Source: WLNJ01 sp037131165 (GTDB lineage: Bacteria; Actinomycetota; Thermoleophilia; Solirubrobacterales; Solirubrobacteraceae). Taken from it: a DNA stretch of 21,238 bases. The translations under genes and the position numbers were made by a program. The stretch is taken from NCBI GenBank assembly GCA_037131165.1, contig JBAXRO010000031.1:1-21238 (forward strand). The letters are read 5' to 3'. This document shows, in pieces, positions 7,937 to 15,010 of this stretch. Under the pieces are notes generated by a model. The model ran no database searches and had not been told where the DNA came from. It saw nothing but the letters and a program-made list of their open reading frames with translations. Each line of letters begins with the position of its first letter. The stretch's first letter is position 1.

Positions 7937-8317
7937 TCAGGAAGGGCGGTCGGAGAGCCAGCGATTCGCCCAAAGACCGAGGGCGTCGAGCGCCGGTGCG
8001 AGGTCCTCGCCCATCGGCGAGAGGGCGTAACGGACGCTGGAGGCACGCTCCTCGCAGGGGATCCGCTCGATCATCCCGCGCTCCTCGAGTTCCTTGAGAC
8101 GTTGAGCGAGCAGTCGATCGGAGAGATCCGGCACTGCAGCGCTGATCTCGCAGAAGCGCCTCGGCTTGCCGAGCAGGACGGTGATGATCGCGCCCGTCCA
8201 GCGGCGACCGACCAGTTCGATCGCCTCCTGGTACACCTGGCAGACACACTCGCCGTGGGCAGCCTCCGCCTCGGGGGAACTCCCGTTGCCTGCGTCTATT
8301 GCGGTTGCACCTTGCAT
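7937..8317 (-). CDS. HxlR family winged-helix transcriptional regulator
   Basis: A 126-residue DNA-binding protein of the HxlR family. The core runs from CQVYQEAIELVGRRWT (26-41) through the recognition region VPDLSDRLLAQRLKELEERG (62-81) to the wing and the closing helix (LSPMGEDLAPALDALGLWANRW). It has Cys at 24 and 26 just ahead of the core, plus C56 and C88. Some HxlR proteins sense oxidants or aldehydes through cysteines near this point, so redox sensing is possible but unproven. The ATG at 8317 is used. A 19-bp inverted repeat over its promoter suggests autoregulation. It precedes glnA by 21 nt on the same strand, so it may also affect that gene. Confidence 0.93.
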   Translation of the reverse strand: MQGATAIDAGNGSSPEAEAAHGECVCQVYQEAIELVGRRWTGAIITVLLGKPRRFCEISAAVPDLSDRLLAQRLKELEERGMIERIPCEERASSVRYALSPMGEDLAPALDALGLWANRWLSDRPS

Positions 8318-8340
8318 TGGATTCGACTGTCGCTAGCCGA

Positions 8341-8359
8341 CCGTTCCAGCATAGAACGG
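8341..8359. promoter_or_regulatory. inverted-repeat operator over the hxlR promoter
   Basis: CCGTTC (8341-8346) and GAACGG (8354-8359) are complementary arms separated by 7 nt. The spacer contains the minus-strand -10 candidate TATGCT. A dimeric repressor bound here would block the promoter; the neighbouring HxlR protein is the natural candidate. Seen: the symmetry. Inferred: the binder. Confidence 0.5.
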
Positions 8360-8376
8360 CAAGGCCGCCTTCCCAA
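8348..8376 (-). promoter_or_regulatory. sigma-70-like promoter of hxlR
   Basis: On the minus strand TTGGGA (8371-8376) is followed after exactly 17 nt by TATGCT (8348-8353). Each hexamer matches four of six consensus bases. The -10 lies 30 nt before the ATG at 8317. Confidence 0.45.
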
Positions 8377-8403
8377 GCGTTGACCGACAGTGGTGGACGG
8401 CGC

Positions 8404-9015
8404 TCACGCCTGGCCGCTTGCGAGGGCGGCGGCGATCAAGCCGAGGGCGCCGATGAACGCCCATCGGGCGGGAGCGAGCGGCTCAGGCAGCCGTCCGACC
8501 AACGAGTCGATCCTCGGGCGTTCGAAGGCGCTCGTCGACCACACCCTCTCCGCCTCGCGCCGGTGCCTCGGGTCTATCTCCTCGGTCAGGTAGGCGACCG
8601 CGTTTGAGACGAGAATCCCCGCCTCGCGGGAGTCACGGGGCAACTGCAGGACCGGGCGGGCTGGAGCGACGCGAGCGATCGAGACCGGTTCACGTTCGAC
8701 GGACTGCTCGGGCCGATCCGGCAGCCCGCGCCCGAAGCTCTCCCCGTCCGGCCGAGCGACAACACCGCCGGTGTCGCGGACCCGCGAAAGGGGCGGCCTT
8801 ACCGGGGCTGGGACTCCCCGCCGGTTTGGCCCGGGTCCGCGATCGCGAGCCGCGCGCCTTGCCCGCGACTGGTCGAACGGCAGGACCTTGGCGAGGGAAC
8901 CGCCGGAATCGACCTCGATCGGCCCCGAGAGGCGTCGGTCGACCGGGACCACATGTGCGGCCCGTGCGAGACCCGCGGAACGGTGCCCAGCCATCGGGAC
9001 GGAATCGTCCACCAT
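8404..9015 (-). CDS. unrecognised protein with C-terminal membrane anchor
   Basis: About 203 residues with no family that I recognise. The first 140 residues are rich in Arg and Pro and look disordered. A more ordered stretch (around ILVSNAVAYLTEEIDPRHRREAE) follows, and the chain ends in one hydrophobic helix, WAFIGALGLIAAALASG, with only a few residues behind it: a tail-anchored layout with the bulk in the cytoplasm. Third codon positions are mostly G or C throughout, which supports coding. The start is uncertain: ATG at 9015, or ATG at 8994 with GGTGGA 13 nt upstream. The frame also runs open upstream to 9168, but that part would overlap the DksA-like gene. It is the last gene of the minus-strand run behind dnaE2. 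Confidence 0.55.
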   Translation of the reverse strand: MVDDSVPMAGHRSAGLARAAHVVPVDRRLSGPIEVDSGGSLAKVLPFDQSRARRAARDRGPGPNRRGVPAPVRPPLSRVRDTGGVVARPDGESFGRGLPDRPEQSVEREPVSIARVAPARPVLQLPRDSREAGILVSNAVAYLTEEIDPRHRREAERVWSTSAFERPRIDSLVGRLPEPLAPARWAFIGALGLIAAALASGQA

Positions 9016-9088
9016 CGAGCGGACGGAAAAGCACGGAAAACCGCTGTCGCTGCTGCGCTCCCGCGGATCGGGAGGCCGAACCGGAGCC

Positions 9089-9424
9089 TCAGGCCGCCGA
9101 TTCCTCCTCGACGGTTCGATCGGCCCATGGGATCGCCTCGAGGCGCTCATCCGGGATCTGATCGCCACTGACCACCGAGATCCCGTAAGTGCCCTCCCTC
9201 AGCCTCGCGTCGGCCGCATCGATCAACTCCAGCTCGCGGCTCAGCCGGGCGGCGAGCGCCTGGTCGGTCTCGAACCGGGTCAGGTCCGCCGCCCGGTCCT
9301 CGGGAACGGCATCCTCCGCCGAGTCGCGGGCATCCTGCGCGGCGTCCAACTCGAGCGATGCCAGTGAGTTCTCGACGCGGGCCCGCTCCTGCGCGAGGAG
9401 GTCAGCTGCCCGTTCGGGATCCAC
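9089..9424 (-). CDS. DksA/TraR-like protein lacking the zinc-finger cysteines
   Basis: A 111-residue protein of the DksA/TraR type, a group that binds RNA polymerase through its secondary channel. The N-terminal two thirds are helical and charged (a likely coiled coil, about 1-78), with a PEDRAAD sequence (41-47) resembling the DPVDRA tip of DksA. The C-terminal motif GTYGISVVSGDQIPDERLEA follows the family pattern, but all four zinc cysteines are replaced: S83, S86, T104 and E107. The fold must therefore be held without zinc, as in some other actinobacterial relatives. Start is GTG at 9424, with a G-rich stretch (GGGG) about 7 nt upstream, 12 nt after the cytochrome gene's stop, so the two are probably cotranscribed. 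Regulatory target unknown. Confidence 0.8.
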   Translation of the reverse strand: MDPERAADLLAQERARVENSLASLELDAAQDARDSAEDAVPEDRAADLTRFETDQALAARLSRELELIDAADARLREGTYGISVVSGDQIPDERLEAIPWADRTVEEESAA

Positions 9425-9436
9425 CCGGCGCCCCGA

Positions 9437-9976
9437 TCAGGGATTCATGTAGCCGGCCGTGGCGGCTACGAACGAAGCGATGTCCTTGGCCTGCTGGCCT
9501 TGGGCGATCAGGGCGGGCATGTTGCCGTTGCCCCTGGCGATGCCGTTGATGATCGTCGTGTAGACGTAGTCGTAACGGCCTTCGAAGTTCTTGCGAGCGG
9601 CTGCGGCGTCGGTAGCGGGCTGAGGGGTCAGCTGGACGTCGAGGTTCGGTCCGACTCGACCTTGGGCGTTGGCCGAACCGAGTCGGTGGCAGGAGCCGCA
9701 GAGCTCACCGAAGAGCGCTTGACCGTTCTTCTGGTCCGGTGTCAGTGCAATGCCTTGACCGCGAACGATGTTCGAGTTGTTGGAGTCGACCATCGCCAAC
9801 GCGGGCACGGTCAACCCGACTCCGACGTAGAGCACGGTGAACACGACGAACATCCAGCGGGCGCGACTCGGCTGCGTTGGCCCCGATCCCGGCTCGCGCT
9901 TGCGGATCAAGGCAGTCAGGAGGACGCCGACTCCGAGGGCGACCCAAGCGAGGACGAACATGTACGTGGCAAGCAT
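9437..9976 (-). CDS. membrane-anchored c-type cytochrome
   Basis: A 179-residue protein with two N-terminal membrane helices (about 5-24 and 41-61) and a C-terminal monohaem cytochrome c domain on the outer face. The haem site is C93-G-S-C96-H97, and M153 in GNGNMPALIAQG is the likely sixth ligand. Between them is a short insert typical of class I cytochromes. It should carry electrons in the respiratory chain, for instance to a terminal oxidase, though the partner is not in the window. It needs the cytochrome c maturation system, part of which is encoded at 18090-20957. It starts 12 nt after dnaE2 and shares no obvious function with it. A TAGGCT hexamer over the dnaE2 stop may give it its own promoter. 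Confidence 0.9.
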   Translation of the reverse strand: MLATYMFVLAWVALGVGVLLTALIRKREPGSGPTQPSRARWMFVVFTVLYVGVGLTVPALAMVDSNNSNIVRGQGIALTPDQKNGQALFGELCGSCHRLGSANAQGRVGPNLDVQLTPQPATDAAAARKNFEGRYDYVYTTIINGIARGNGNMPALIAQGQQAKDIASFVAATAGYMNP

Positions 9977-9985
9977 GCGGCGGGA

Positions 9986-9991
9986 AGCCTA
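9986..9991 (-). promoter_or_regulatory. candidate leaderless -10 hexamer for the cytochrome c gene
   Basis: TAGGCT on the minus strand begins with the TAG stop of dnaE2 and ends 9 nt before the cytochrome ATG at 9976. The same hexamer precedes glutamine synthetase. It could make cytochrome expression independent of the SOS promoter. Confidence 0.4.
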
Positions 9992-12900
9992 CCGCCCACG
10001 CCGGTCCGACGACGCCCGGGGAAGCTGTTCGGCGCCGAAGCGCTCAAGCTCCGGCGCGGGCGGATCGCAAGCGAACAGGTCCCTGACGGCCGCAGGACCC
10101 CCGGCCGCGCGCTCGACACGCCCCAGTCGCGAGGCAAGCACGGACATCCCTCCCCCTGCTGCCGCAGGCTTCTCGAGGATGCCCTCGACCAGCAGCAAGG
10201 GCTCAGACCTCGCGATCAGGCGGTGGCGTTCGTACTCGCGCGGCTTGATCACCACGTTGATCGTGCCCTCCTCGTCCTCCAGCAGCAGGAATACGACCCC
10301 TCCCGCCGTCTGGGGCCGCTGGCGGGCCACGGCGAAGCCTGCGACCGTGACCCGGCTGCCGTGTCTCAGGCCCCGCAGATCGGCTGCGGTGACGCTCCCG
10401 GGAAGGCGAGGACGCAGGATCCTCAGCGGGTTGCCTTCGATCGCGATCCCGGTGGTCGAATAGTCGGCCAGTGCACGGCCCCAGGCGTCGAGCGGATCGA
10501 GAGCCGGGGCAGTGACCCCGATCGGAAAGGCCAGCTGGTCTCCCTCCGCCTTCGATTCGACCACGGCTCCGACCCCCAGCTCCCAGAGGGCTGCTCGCCT
10601 GGAGCCGCTGAGCGAATCGCAGGCCCCCGCCCATGCCAGCGCCTCGAGAGCCGGCCTGCCCACACCGGAGCGGGACGCGAGGTCCGCGGCATCACGGTAG
10701 GAACCGAGAGCCGAGCGGCTGGCGACGATCGCGGCCGCGCACTCCCGGGCAACCCCCTTGACCCGGGTCAGGCCGAGCCTGACCGCCCCGTCCTCGACGG
10801 TGCACTCGACGCCGCTGGAGTTGACGTCCACCCCGAGCACCTCCACTCCCCTGTGTTGGGCCTCGTGGACGAGGGAGTCGGGAGGGTAGAAGCCCATCGG
10901 CTGCTCGTCGAGCAGCGAAGCGAGGAACTCGGCGGGGTGATGGACCCGCAGCCAGGTCGACTGGTAGGCGAGCAGGCCGAACGCGGCCGAATGGGCCTTC
11001 GGGAAGCCGAACCCCGAGAAGCCTCGGATCATCTCGAAGACCCTCGAGGCGAGTGCCTCGTCGACACCGTGGGTCCTGCCCGCGCCTTCGATGAACCTGA
11101 GGCGATGGGCTTCGACCGCGGCGGACGAGCGCTTCCTGCTCATCGCTCGGCGCAGGCCTTCGGCCTCGGCCGGGGTGAAGCCCGCGAATGCGACAGCGAC
11201 TTCGAGCACCTGATCCTGGAAGATGATCGTGCCGAGGGTCTCGCCGAGGACATGTTCGAGGGACGGGTGGATGAAGTCGATTTCGGCTTCGGGGTCCTCC
11301 ATCAGCATCCGGCGACGCTTGATGTAGGGGTTTACGGCCCCGCCCTGGATCGGCCCGGGCCTGACGATCGCAACTTGGATCGTGATGTCGTCGAGCGTCT
11401 TCGGCTGGGTCCTCAGCAGGGATGACATCTGGGCCCGGCTCTCGATCTGGAAGACGCCGGTCGTCTCCGCCTTGCGGATCGCCTCGAATGTCGGCGGATC
11501 ATCGAGCGGGACCCTCGAGAGGTCGACCCTCTCCCCCTTTGTCCTCGCGATCAGCTCGACGCACCGCTCGACGGCCGAGAGCATCCCGAGGCCGAGCAGG
11601 TCGATCTTCAGGAACCCCGCATCCGCGCAGGAATCCTTGTCCCACTGGACCATCCGCCTGCCGGGCGTCGCAGACGGGATCACCGGGCAGCACTCGGTCA
11701 GCGGCTGGGTGGCGACGATCATCCCGCCCGAGTGCTGGGAGATGTGACGCGGCAGGCCGTGGGCCTCGGCGGCCAGTTTGGCGAGCCATTCCCAGCGGGG
11801 GTTGGCGGCCGCCTGCGTCCCGAGGGCTGTGGCGATGTCGTCGCCGACCGTCCTGCCCGACCAGCCCTCCGATGCCTTCGCGACCCGCTCGGTCTCGGTC
11901 TGGGGAAGCCCGAGCGCACCGCCGAGGTCGCGGATCGCGCTCCTTGCCCTGTAAGTCGGGAATGCGGCGACCAGCGCCGTATGGTCGCGGCCGTAGCGCT
12001 GGTGGATCCTCGGGATCAATCGTTCGCGGATGTCACGCGGGAAGTCGAGATCGATGTCGGGGACCGACGTGAGGCCGTCGTTGAGGAACCGCCCGAGGCA
12101 GAGCTTCGCCGTGACCGGGTCGATGTGGGAGAGGCCGGTCAGGTGGCAGACGATCGACGAGACCGACGAGCCTCGACCCCGGCCGGGAGGCAGCAGGGCG
12201 CGGGCGGTAGCGGGGCCGCGGACCTCAACCGCGACCTCCCTGGCCAGTTCGAGCAGGTCGCGGTGGAGCAGGAAGAAACCGGCGAGGCCGAGCCCCTCGA
12301 TCACCTTCAGCTCCTCCTCCAGCCTGGCCCGGGCCTCACAGCGCAGACCGGCAGGCGAATTTCCATAGCGGGAGTCGAAGGCGGCAAGGCAGACCTCGGC
12401 CAACTCACGGTCGGCGTCCCCGTCCCCCTCCCTCGGGTATCGGTAGCCGAGGTCCCGGGTCAGGTCGAACCTGAGCCTCCCGGCCAGTTCGACACTCTCC
12501 GCCACCGCAGCCGGGTGGTCGCGAAAGCGGGCGGCCATCGCCGCCGGGGCGGCGAGGGCGTGGGTCGAGTTGCCACGGCGGCTCGGCTCGCTCGCGTCGA
12601 GCGACTGGCGCAGCCTGACCGAGACGAACGCATCCTGGAGGGCGACCCTCGAGCGGTCGTGGGCATGAACGTTGCCCGTTGCGACGCAGGGAACCCCGAG
12701 GCCCTTCGCCAGCCGTTCGAGCGAGGCGTTGCGGTCGCGGTCGCCGCGGTGGAACGGCCGCTGCAGCTCGACCCTCAACCGGTCGCGGCCGAACGCCTCG
12801 AGCAGGGTCATCGCGGTTTGGGGGTCACGCACTCCCAGTTCCGCGCAGCCGGTCAGGCAAATGAGGCCATCGGAGTTGTCGAGCACCGAGTCGAGCGGGG

Positions 12901-13294
12901 CGACCGGCGCCCTGACTGGAGAGCCGGGCCTTCCCTCCCTGGTGGCCGAATGGGCCTCGGTGACGATCCGGCACAGCGAACGCCAGCCGTCGGCGTTCTC
13001 GGCGAGCAGGGTCAGGTGGTTCGTCTCCTGCGGCGCGGCTGTCGCTCCGCCCGCCCGGTCCGAGCCGGTGGCCGGGATCGCGACAGTCAGCTCAAGGCCG
13101 TGGATCGCCCGCAGGCCCGCAGCCTTCGCAGCCTGGGCGAATTCCATCGCCCCGCAGAGGTTGTCGTGGTCGGTGAGGGCGAGGGCGCCGTGACCGCGTT
13201 CGACTGCGGCGGAGACGAGTTCCTCCGGCAGCGAAGCGCCGTCGAGGAAGGAGAAGGCCGAGTGGCAGTGGAGCTCGACGTAGGGAGGGTTCAT
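9989..13294 (-). CDS. dnaE2: error-prone DNA polymerase DnaE2 (ImuC)
   Basis: A 1101-residue C-family polymerase alpha subunit of the DnaE2 type, the catalytic partner in SOS mutagenesis across DNA lesions. The N-terminal PHP domain starts YVELHCHSAFSFLDG (H9, H11) and includes ALTDHDNLCG. The palm carries D413 and D415 in PDIDLDFPRD, the GRGRGSSVSS loop (371-380) and FLKIDLLGLG with D565. The helix-hairpin-helix region follows at about 840-890 and an OB fold at about 980-1020 (VTVAGFAVARQR). QLAFP (920-924) is a weak candidate clamp motif. ATG at 13294 is chosen because the PHP domain begins directly after it; a GTG at 13417 would overlap the preceding gene and add unconserved sequence. It lies 67 nt after the DUF6504-like gene, in the LexA-controlled run from imuB. 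Confidence 0.95.
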   Translation of the reverse strand: MNPPYVELHCHSAFSFLDGASLPEELVSAAVERGHGALALTDHDNLCGAMEFAQAAKAAGLRAIHGLELTVAIPATGSDRAGGATAAPQETNHLTLLAENADGWRSLCRIVTEAHSATREGRPGSPVRAPVAPLDSVLDNSDGLICLTGCAELGVRDPQTAMTLLEAFGRDRLRVELQRPFHRGDRDRNASLERLAKGLGVPCVATGNVHAHDRSRVALQDAFVSVRLRQSLDASEPSRRGNSTHALAAPAAMAARFRDHPAAVAESVELAGRLRFDLTRDLGYRYPREGDGDADRELAEVCLAAFDSRYGNSPAGLRCEARARLEEELKVIEGLGLAGFFLLHRDLLELAREVAVEVRGPATARALLPPGRGRGSSVSSIVCHLTGLSHIDPVTAKLCLGRFLNDGLTSVPDIDLDFPRDIRERLIPRIHQRYGRDHTALVAAFPTYRARSAIRDLGGALGLPQTETERVAKASEGWSGRTVGDDIATALGTQAAANPRWEWLAKLAAEAHGLPRHISQHSGGMIVATQPLTECCPVIPSATPGRRMVQWDKDSCADAGFLKIDLLGLGMLSAVERCVELIARTKGERVDLSRVPLDDPPTFEAIRKAETTGVFQIESRAQMSSLLRTQPKTLDDITIQVAIVRPGPIQGGAVNPYIKRRRMLMEDPEAEIDFIHPSLEHVLGETLGTIIFQDQVLEVAVAFAGFTPAEAEGLRRAMSRKRSSAAVEAHRLRFIEGAGRTHGVDEALASRVFEMIRGFSGFGFPKAHSAAFGLLAYQSTWLRVHHPAEFLASLLDEQPMGFYPPDSLVHEAQHRGVEVLGVDVNSSGVECTVEDGAVRLGLTRVKGVARECAAAIVASRSALGSYRDAADLASRSGVGRPALEALAWAGACDSLSGSRRAALWELGVGAVVESKAEGDQLAFPIGVTAPALDPLDAWGRALADYSTTGIAIEGNPLRILRPRLPGSVTAADLRGLRHGSRVTVAGFAVARQRPQTAGGVVFLLLEDEEGTINVVIKPREYERHRLIARSEPLLLVEGILEKPAAAGGGMSVLASRLGRVERAAGGPAAVRDLFACDPPAPELERFGAEQLPRASSDRRGR

Positions 13295-13361
13295 CGCCCG
13301 GACCAACCCGCTTCGGAGTCGTTGCCCACCGGCTTCGGGCCGGGCATTGCGACGATCACCC

Positions 13362-13637
13362 TCATCGGTGGGAGCGCCAGCGGCCACCGGGTTCGCGGTA
13401 GACGACCACGACCGCACCGCCCTCGGTCACCACCTCCCAGTAGCGACGACGGATCGGAGCGGCAGTCCACCAGCGGTCCTCGACCAGCCACGATTCCCTG
13501 ACCCCCTCGACCCTGCTCCCCGCGACCGAGAGCGGCCTGCCCCCGGAATCGGCCGTGACATCGACAGGCACCGGCTCGCCGAGCCTGCGCGCCCCTCCAC
13601 TGACCCGCTTCGGCGGGCGGTTGGGGGACCGCCTCAT
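13362..13637 (-). CDS. small DUF6504-like protein between imuB and dnaE2
   Basis: A 91-residue protein with a basic N-terminus and a compact tryptophan-rich domain from about residue 20. The pattern RVEGVRESWLVEDRWW followed by RRYWEVV and a final GGRW (W50, W56, W57, W67, W87) matches what I remember of DUF6504, a small domain found beside or fused to the end of ImuB-type polymerases. Its ATG shares four bases with the imuB stop (ATGA), so translation is coupled to imuB. Coupling and position suggest it works with ImuB or bridges it to DnaE2, but no function is established. The frame is open upstream to 13952, antisense-free but inside imuB; the start at 13637 is preferred. Confidence 0.82.
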   Translation of the reverse strand: MRRSPNRPPKRVSGGARRLGEPVPVDVTADSGGRPLSVAGSRVEGVRESWLVEDRWWTAAPIRRRYWEVVTEGGAVVVVYREPGGRWRSHR

Positions 13638-14827
13638 CCCCCGACCTCGAACTGCACCAATGCGGTGCGCCTCTCGGGAAGCCGCGAGTCGGGCTCGACC
13701 TCTATCGCCCGCAGGGCGGAGTCCGGACCGGCCGCAGCTCTCGTCTGGAGGATCGCCTGACGCAACCTTTCGATCCGAGCCGATGCCGGTTCCTCGATCA
13801 GGCTGCGCTGATCGGCTGTCGGCGGCCCGAATTCGACTGCCGAGAGCCTCAGTGCCCGGGCCGGCGAGGGCAGGCCGTCCAAGGAGCCGGACAGGGCGAG
13901 GGAGATCCGCTCTCGGTCGGCGAGCGACTCGCGGAAGCAGACCCGCCTGCACCAGGTCCCACCCGATGCCAGCGCCGCCGACAGGTCAACCGAGCGCAGG
14001 GTCCGTCCGTCGCGCTCACGATTGGCCAAGAGCCGCCTGATCAGCAGGTCGAGGGCGTGGTCTAGCTGGGGTCCCTGGGCCGCCTCCGGCAGGCCGACCG
14101 ATTCGGAGACGACCACCGGCACCGTGCGGGGAACGAGCTTGAGGTCTCGACCGAGTGAGAGGTCCCTGGCGATCGTGCCGGCCTTGCCGAACCGGTCGGC
14201 GAGGTCGTCGGGCGACATCCGGGAGAGGTGATCGAACCTGTCGATCCCCAACCGCTCGAGGGCTGGCGGGAGGTGAGCGGTGCGCCGGTCGCGGTCGAGC
14301 AGCGACACGGGATGCGGAGCGAGGAAACGGCGCGCTCCCTCCTCCCCTTCGCCGACGATGACCGGCCTTCGCGGCCTGGCTGCCGTGGAGGCAACCGCTG
14401 CCGCGAACTGCCCCGGGGCGACACCGAGCTTGACCGGCCTCCCCACGGCCCGGGAGGTTGCGGCCAGCAGGCGATTGATCCCACCGTGCATCCTCAGCAG
14501 CCCATCGGCCTCGAACAGCGCCCGCCCGGGAGCGGGCGAGCAGACGAGAGCGCCGATCCCCTCGAGCGAGGCGAGGACCCTCTCCCATTCGGATCGGGAG
14601 CCGACCGGGTCGGGTGGGATCAACACCAGTTCCGGGCAGCGACCGAGCGCCTCTCCCAGGGCCATGCCGCTGCGCACCCCCTGGGCTTCGGCGGCAGCGG
14701 AGGCCTCGCCGAGCCTGCGGTCACCGTGATCGGCCGGAGCCAGGGCGATCGGGGCACCGAGCAGGGGTGCCCGGCCACCTGCCGCGACAGCCAGTTCAAA
14801 GCGTGTGATCAGTACCGAGACAACCAT
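13634..14827 (-). CDS. imuB: ImuB, catalytically inactive Y-family polymerase homologue
   Basis: A 397-residue Y-family-like protein, the adaptor of the DnaE2 mutasome. The palm/finger part shows ALGEALGRCPELVLIPPD and the late palm motif ALFEADGLLRMHGG; the thumb includes LGIDRFDHLSRMSPDDLADRFG. The Asp that opens active Y polymerases (as in HVDMDAFFASVE) is absent from VSVLITRFELAVAAGG, and the SxDE pair is also missing, as in other ImuB proteins, so it should not polymerise. I see no clear clamp-binding pentapeptide; the C-terminus is VQFEVGG. ATG at 14827 is used since the GTG at 14857 lies beyond the LexA box. No imuA lies upstream. The stop overlaps the next gene. Confidence 0.9.
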   Translation of the reverse strand: MVVSVLITRFELAVAAGGRAPLLGAPIALAPADHGDRRLGEASAAAEAQGVRSGMALGEALGRCPELVLIPPDPVGSRSEWERVLASLEGIGALVCSPAPGRALFEADGLLRMHGGINRLLAATSRAVGRPVKLGVAPGQFAAAVASTAARPRRPVIVGEGEEGARRFLAPHPVSLLDRDRRTAHLPPALERLGIDRFDHLSRMSPDDLADRFGKAGTIARDLSLGRDLKLVPRTVPVVVSESVGLPEAAQGPQLDHALDLLIRRLLANRERDGRTLRSVDLSAALASGGTWCRRVCFRESLADRERISLALSGSLDGLPSPARALRLSAVEFGPPTADQRSLIEEPASARIERLRQAILQTRAAAGPDSALRAIEVEPDSRLPERRTALVQFEVGG

Positions 14828-14834
14828 CTTGACA

Positions 14835-14848
14835 CGAACATATGTTCG
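14835..14848. promoter_or_regulatory. LexA (SOS) box of the imuB-dnaE2 operon
   Basis: CGAACATATGTTCG is a perfect palindrome and an ideal CGAAC-N4-GTTCG LexA operator; the symmetry extends to 16 bp (14834-14849). It overlaps the -10 of the imuB promoter and lies 7 nt before the ATG, so bound LexA should shut off the operon. Confidence 0.92.
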
Positions 14849-14873
14849 TATCAGCACAGTACTGCGAAGTCAA
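14845..14873 (-). promoter_or_regulatory. imuB promoter with extended -10
   Basis: On the minus strand TTGACT (14868-14873) is followed by 17 nt and TACGAA (14845-14850), preceded by TG one base upstream as in extended -10 promoters. A second TTGACT overlaps just upstream (14873-14878). The -10 shares bases with the LexA box. The expected leader is about 10 nt and has no Shine-Dalgarno. Confidence 0.6.
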
Positions 14874-15010
14874 GTCAAACGCACCGAAGACGACCGCCCG
14901 ATTGCATCGTGGCGTCCCACAACGCGACTGCGTCTCCACCAAGCCTCCCCGACGGCCAGCCAGTTACGAGGGCCGGGTGCAGCCGGGATCGAAGTGAACG
15001 CCGATCCGGG

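Noticed and set aside
9500..11425. 641-codon open frame on the plus strand
   Set aside because: It is antisense to cytochrome c and dnaE2, whose motifs are unmistakable. Its translation is a repetitive charged sequence without domains; such frames are common opposite GC-rich genes.
13295..13417. Upstream extension of DnaE2 to a GTG at 13417
   Set aside because: It would overlap the DUF6504-like gene and add 41 residues before the PHP domain that do not look conserved.
11732..13501. 589-codon open frame on the plus strand
   Set aside because: Antisense to dnaE2 and the DUF6504-like gene, with no recognisable domain.
14849..15010. imuA or a small gene between imuB and the DoxX-like gene
   Set aside because: The 162-nt gap has no frame resembling ImuA/RecA and holds mainly the imuB promoter.
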